A stretch of DNA of 64,000 nt from CBDHEY01 sp965262305 (lineage in GTDB: Bacteria > Pseudomonadota > Gammaproteobacteria > Pseudomonadales > Cellvibrionaceae). Where the stretch lies: the NCBI GenBank assembly GCA_965262305.1, contig CBDHEY010000004.1, positions 310,001 through 374,000 of the forward strand. Reading direction: 5' to 3'. Below the pieces are notes generated by a model that ran no database searches, had not been told where the DNA came from, and was given only the letters and a program-made list of their open reading frames with translations. Position 1 is the first letter of the stretch. Each line of letters starts with the position of its first letter. The translations under genes were made by a program, and so were the position numbers. Below, in pieces: positions 62,798-64,000 of the stretch.

Positions 62798-62889
62798 GCA
62801 AACGAGAAAGGTTGTTTTAAGTTAGCGCCAATCTAGTCGACGCCAACTTTTATAAGTTGTTGATTCAACTTAACAAGTAGCGGCCAGAA

Positions 62890-63897
62890 CTATTTTGGCA
62901 TTGGCCCCAACTTAACACCTTCAGGATAGTATTTCCAGCCATCTTTAACTTTGATCTTATCATCCCAAGGCAGCTTATACTTGCCTTCTGCAAGATCCTT
63001 CACCCAAGTAAGATAGTTTTCTTTCTCTCCACCAGGTTTACCGACGTAAGCCCGGCAACCCACATTGTAAATATTGTTTTCTAATGCCCAGTTTTCTCTC
63101 GCCTTGTCTACAAGCCTTGGGAATAACTCTGCGGTAACAATTTCCCAAGCATTACGATGACCCTGCTGAATCACATTACCATCGTAGTTACAAACCGTAC
63201 CTTCACCAAAGTAATAGAACACACCGTCATAACCCGCGAGGTTAACTGAAATGGTATACATTAGGTTTTGCCATGCATTAGTACGGTTAGTCCAGATCCA
63301 CTGATCATTAACCTGCGTTGAATAACCAGAAATTCGGATATACACATTCGCACCTTTATAAGCCGCTTCACGCGCAAGCTCTGGGAACATGCCATCATGA
63401 CAAATACAAACTGCAAGTTTCGACCCCTTAGGTCCATCACAAACAGGCATACCATAGTTACCCGGTGACCAAGGTTCGATAGGCACCCAAGGTTGAAGCT
63501 TGCGATAATGCAACGCAATTTCACCTTCGTCATTGATGATTAACGCCGTGTTGTAAGGTGGCTTAGAGGGATCTTCATTTTTCTCCATAATAGAGAAAAC
63601 GCCCCAGACCTTATTCATGATGCAGGCTTCTTTAAAACGACCAACCTCAGGACTATCAATGGTCAAAAGCATTTCATCGTAAGTCCAAATAGACGTATTT
63701 AGACCTTGAGTTGAATATTCAGGCATGACAACCAAATCTACATCTGGGTAACCCGCTTTGGTGGAACCAACCGCTTTACAAATTTGATCGACCTGAGTTT
63801 GAATATCTTCCGGCCCTGAAATAACTGGCACTGGATATTGTATCATTGCCACTAGAAGCGCTTCATCCCAAGCGCTTACGCTACCTGTACTCGCCAT
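62890..63897 (-). CDS. amiF: Formamidase (AmiF-type aliphatic amidase)
   Basis: A 335-residue nitrilase-superfamily amidase that hydrolyses formamide to formate and ammonia. The catalytic Glu-Lys-Cys triad is in VVMPEYSTQGLNTS (Glu), LHYRKLQPWVPIEPW (Lys) and LAVCICHDGMFPELARE (Cys). The characteristic AmiF segments RISGYSTQVNDQWIWTNR and MYTISVNLAGYDGVFYYFGE match the Helicobacter formamidase pattern and length (334 residues there). The plain acetamidase AmiE is the alternative; the Asn-rich C-terminal end (KPGGEKENYLTWVKDLAEG) favours formamidase. It is transcribed in the same direction as the Zur-like gene, which lies 93 bases downstream of its stop. Confidence 0.9.
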   Translation of the reverse strand: MASTGSVSAWDEALLVAMIQYPVPVISGPEDIQTQVDQICKAVGSTKAGYPDVDLVVMPEYSTQGLNTSIWTYDEMLLTIDSPEVGRFKEACIMNKVWGVFSIMEKNEDPSKPPYNTALIINDEGEIALHYRKLQPWVPIEPWSPGNYGMPVCDGPKGSKLAVCICHDGMFPELAREAAYKGANVYIRISGYSTQVNDQWIWTNRTNAWQNLMYTISVNLAGYDGVFYYFGEGTVCNYDGNVIQQGHRNAWEIVTAELFPRLVDKARENWALENNIYNVGCRAYVGKPGGEKENYLTWVKDLAEGKYKLPWDDKIKVKDGWKYYPEGVKLGPMPK

Positions 63898-64000
63898 AAT
63901 AATCTCCGCAGTAAAAGTTAAAACATGGGTTTTAAAAACCTCGCGGATATTATTGATAGTGCAGTATCAATTAAAAATACGTTATTTTGCGTAGCTAGGT

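Noticed and set aside
1..64000. tRNA, rRNA, CRISPR arrays, insertion sequences, integrases
   Set aside because: No cloverleaf-like arms with CCA ends, no repeated spacers, no transposase or integrase motifs and no long terminal repeats were found by eye; a profile search would be the proper test.

Overview
The window looks like the chromosome of a free-living, probably marine, gammaproteobacterium. The evidence is the lysM-dprA-tsaC-hemF-aroE block typical of that class, an SOS-controlled imuA-imuB-dnaE2 cassette, many secreted proteins with Pro/Thr/Glu linkers, PKD, Calx-beta, FG-GAP and beta-propeller modules, and a fairly AT-rich base composition. The content resembles polysaccharide-degrading Cellvibrionaceae-like bacteria, but no rRNA is present and the genus cannot be named. 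I saw no tRNA, rRNA, CRISPR array, insertion sequence or phage module.

Layout. 1-7.1 kb: housekeeping block (LysM protein, dprA, tsaC, hemF, aroE) interrupted by an OafA-type acyltransferase; dprA carries a 3'-terminal frameshift. 7.2-11.8 kb: remains of one very large secreted gene (LVIVD-type repeats, PKD, beta-propeller, di-heme cytochrome c peroxidase, C-terminal sorting tail) broken by a dense cluster of single-base frameshifts between about 8.4 and 9.9 kb. 12.4-21 kb: envelope and carbohydrate genes (O-antigen ligase/polymerase-like protein, a 1212-residue clan GH-A hydrolase with FG-GAP repeats, a DUF1287 protein, a GH26-like hydrolase). 21-26.4 kb: a TetR-cupin pair sharing a duplicated 21-bp operator, a secreted small protein plus a class 3 lipase, a methyltransferase and a LysR regulator. 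26.4-31.9 kb: the LexA-controlled mutasome operon imuA-imuB-dnaE2. 31.9-34.2 kb: quinone reductase, GST and a divergent LysR regulator.

34.2-48 kb is accessory: a membrane-bound AraC regulator, two secreted beta-solenoid-like proteins, a pectate-lyase-like beta-helix protein, a MORN-repeat/C13-protease fusion, EamA and MATE transporters, and a large Calx-beta lipoprotein. 48-59 kb holds an OLD-like ATPase, a P-loop kinase-like protein, an ArsR-SRPBCC pair, a choice-of-anchor I lipoprotein, small membrane proteins, a GATase-AraC regulator, a YHS protein, an NTF2-like protein and a histidine kinase/response regulator pair.

The most coherent system is at 59.1-62.8 kb: merC, hisI, a dihydroorotase and folE2 in one tight operon, followed by a convergent Fur-family (Zur-like) regulator and preceded by a palindrome that overlaps a -10-like hexamer. 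Extra or zinc-sparing copies of these enzymes are classic Zur-regulon members, so I read it as a self-contained zinc-starvation module. A formamidase gene follows.

Other items that deserve attention are the two frameshift problems (dprA and the cytochrome/propeller gene), the MORN-C13 fusion, the lipase with its secreted partner, the TetR-cupin operators, the nested inverted repeats upstream of the large hydrolase, and an EamA gene whose first membrane helix lies upstream of its only usable ATG.
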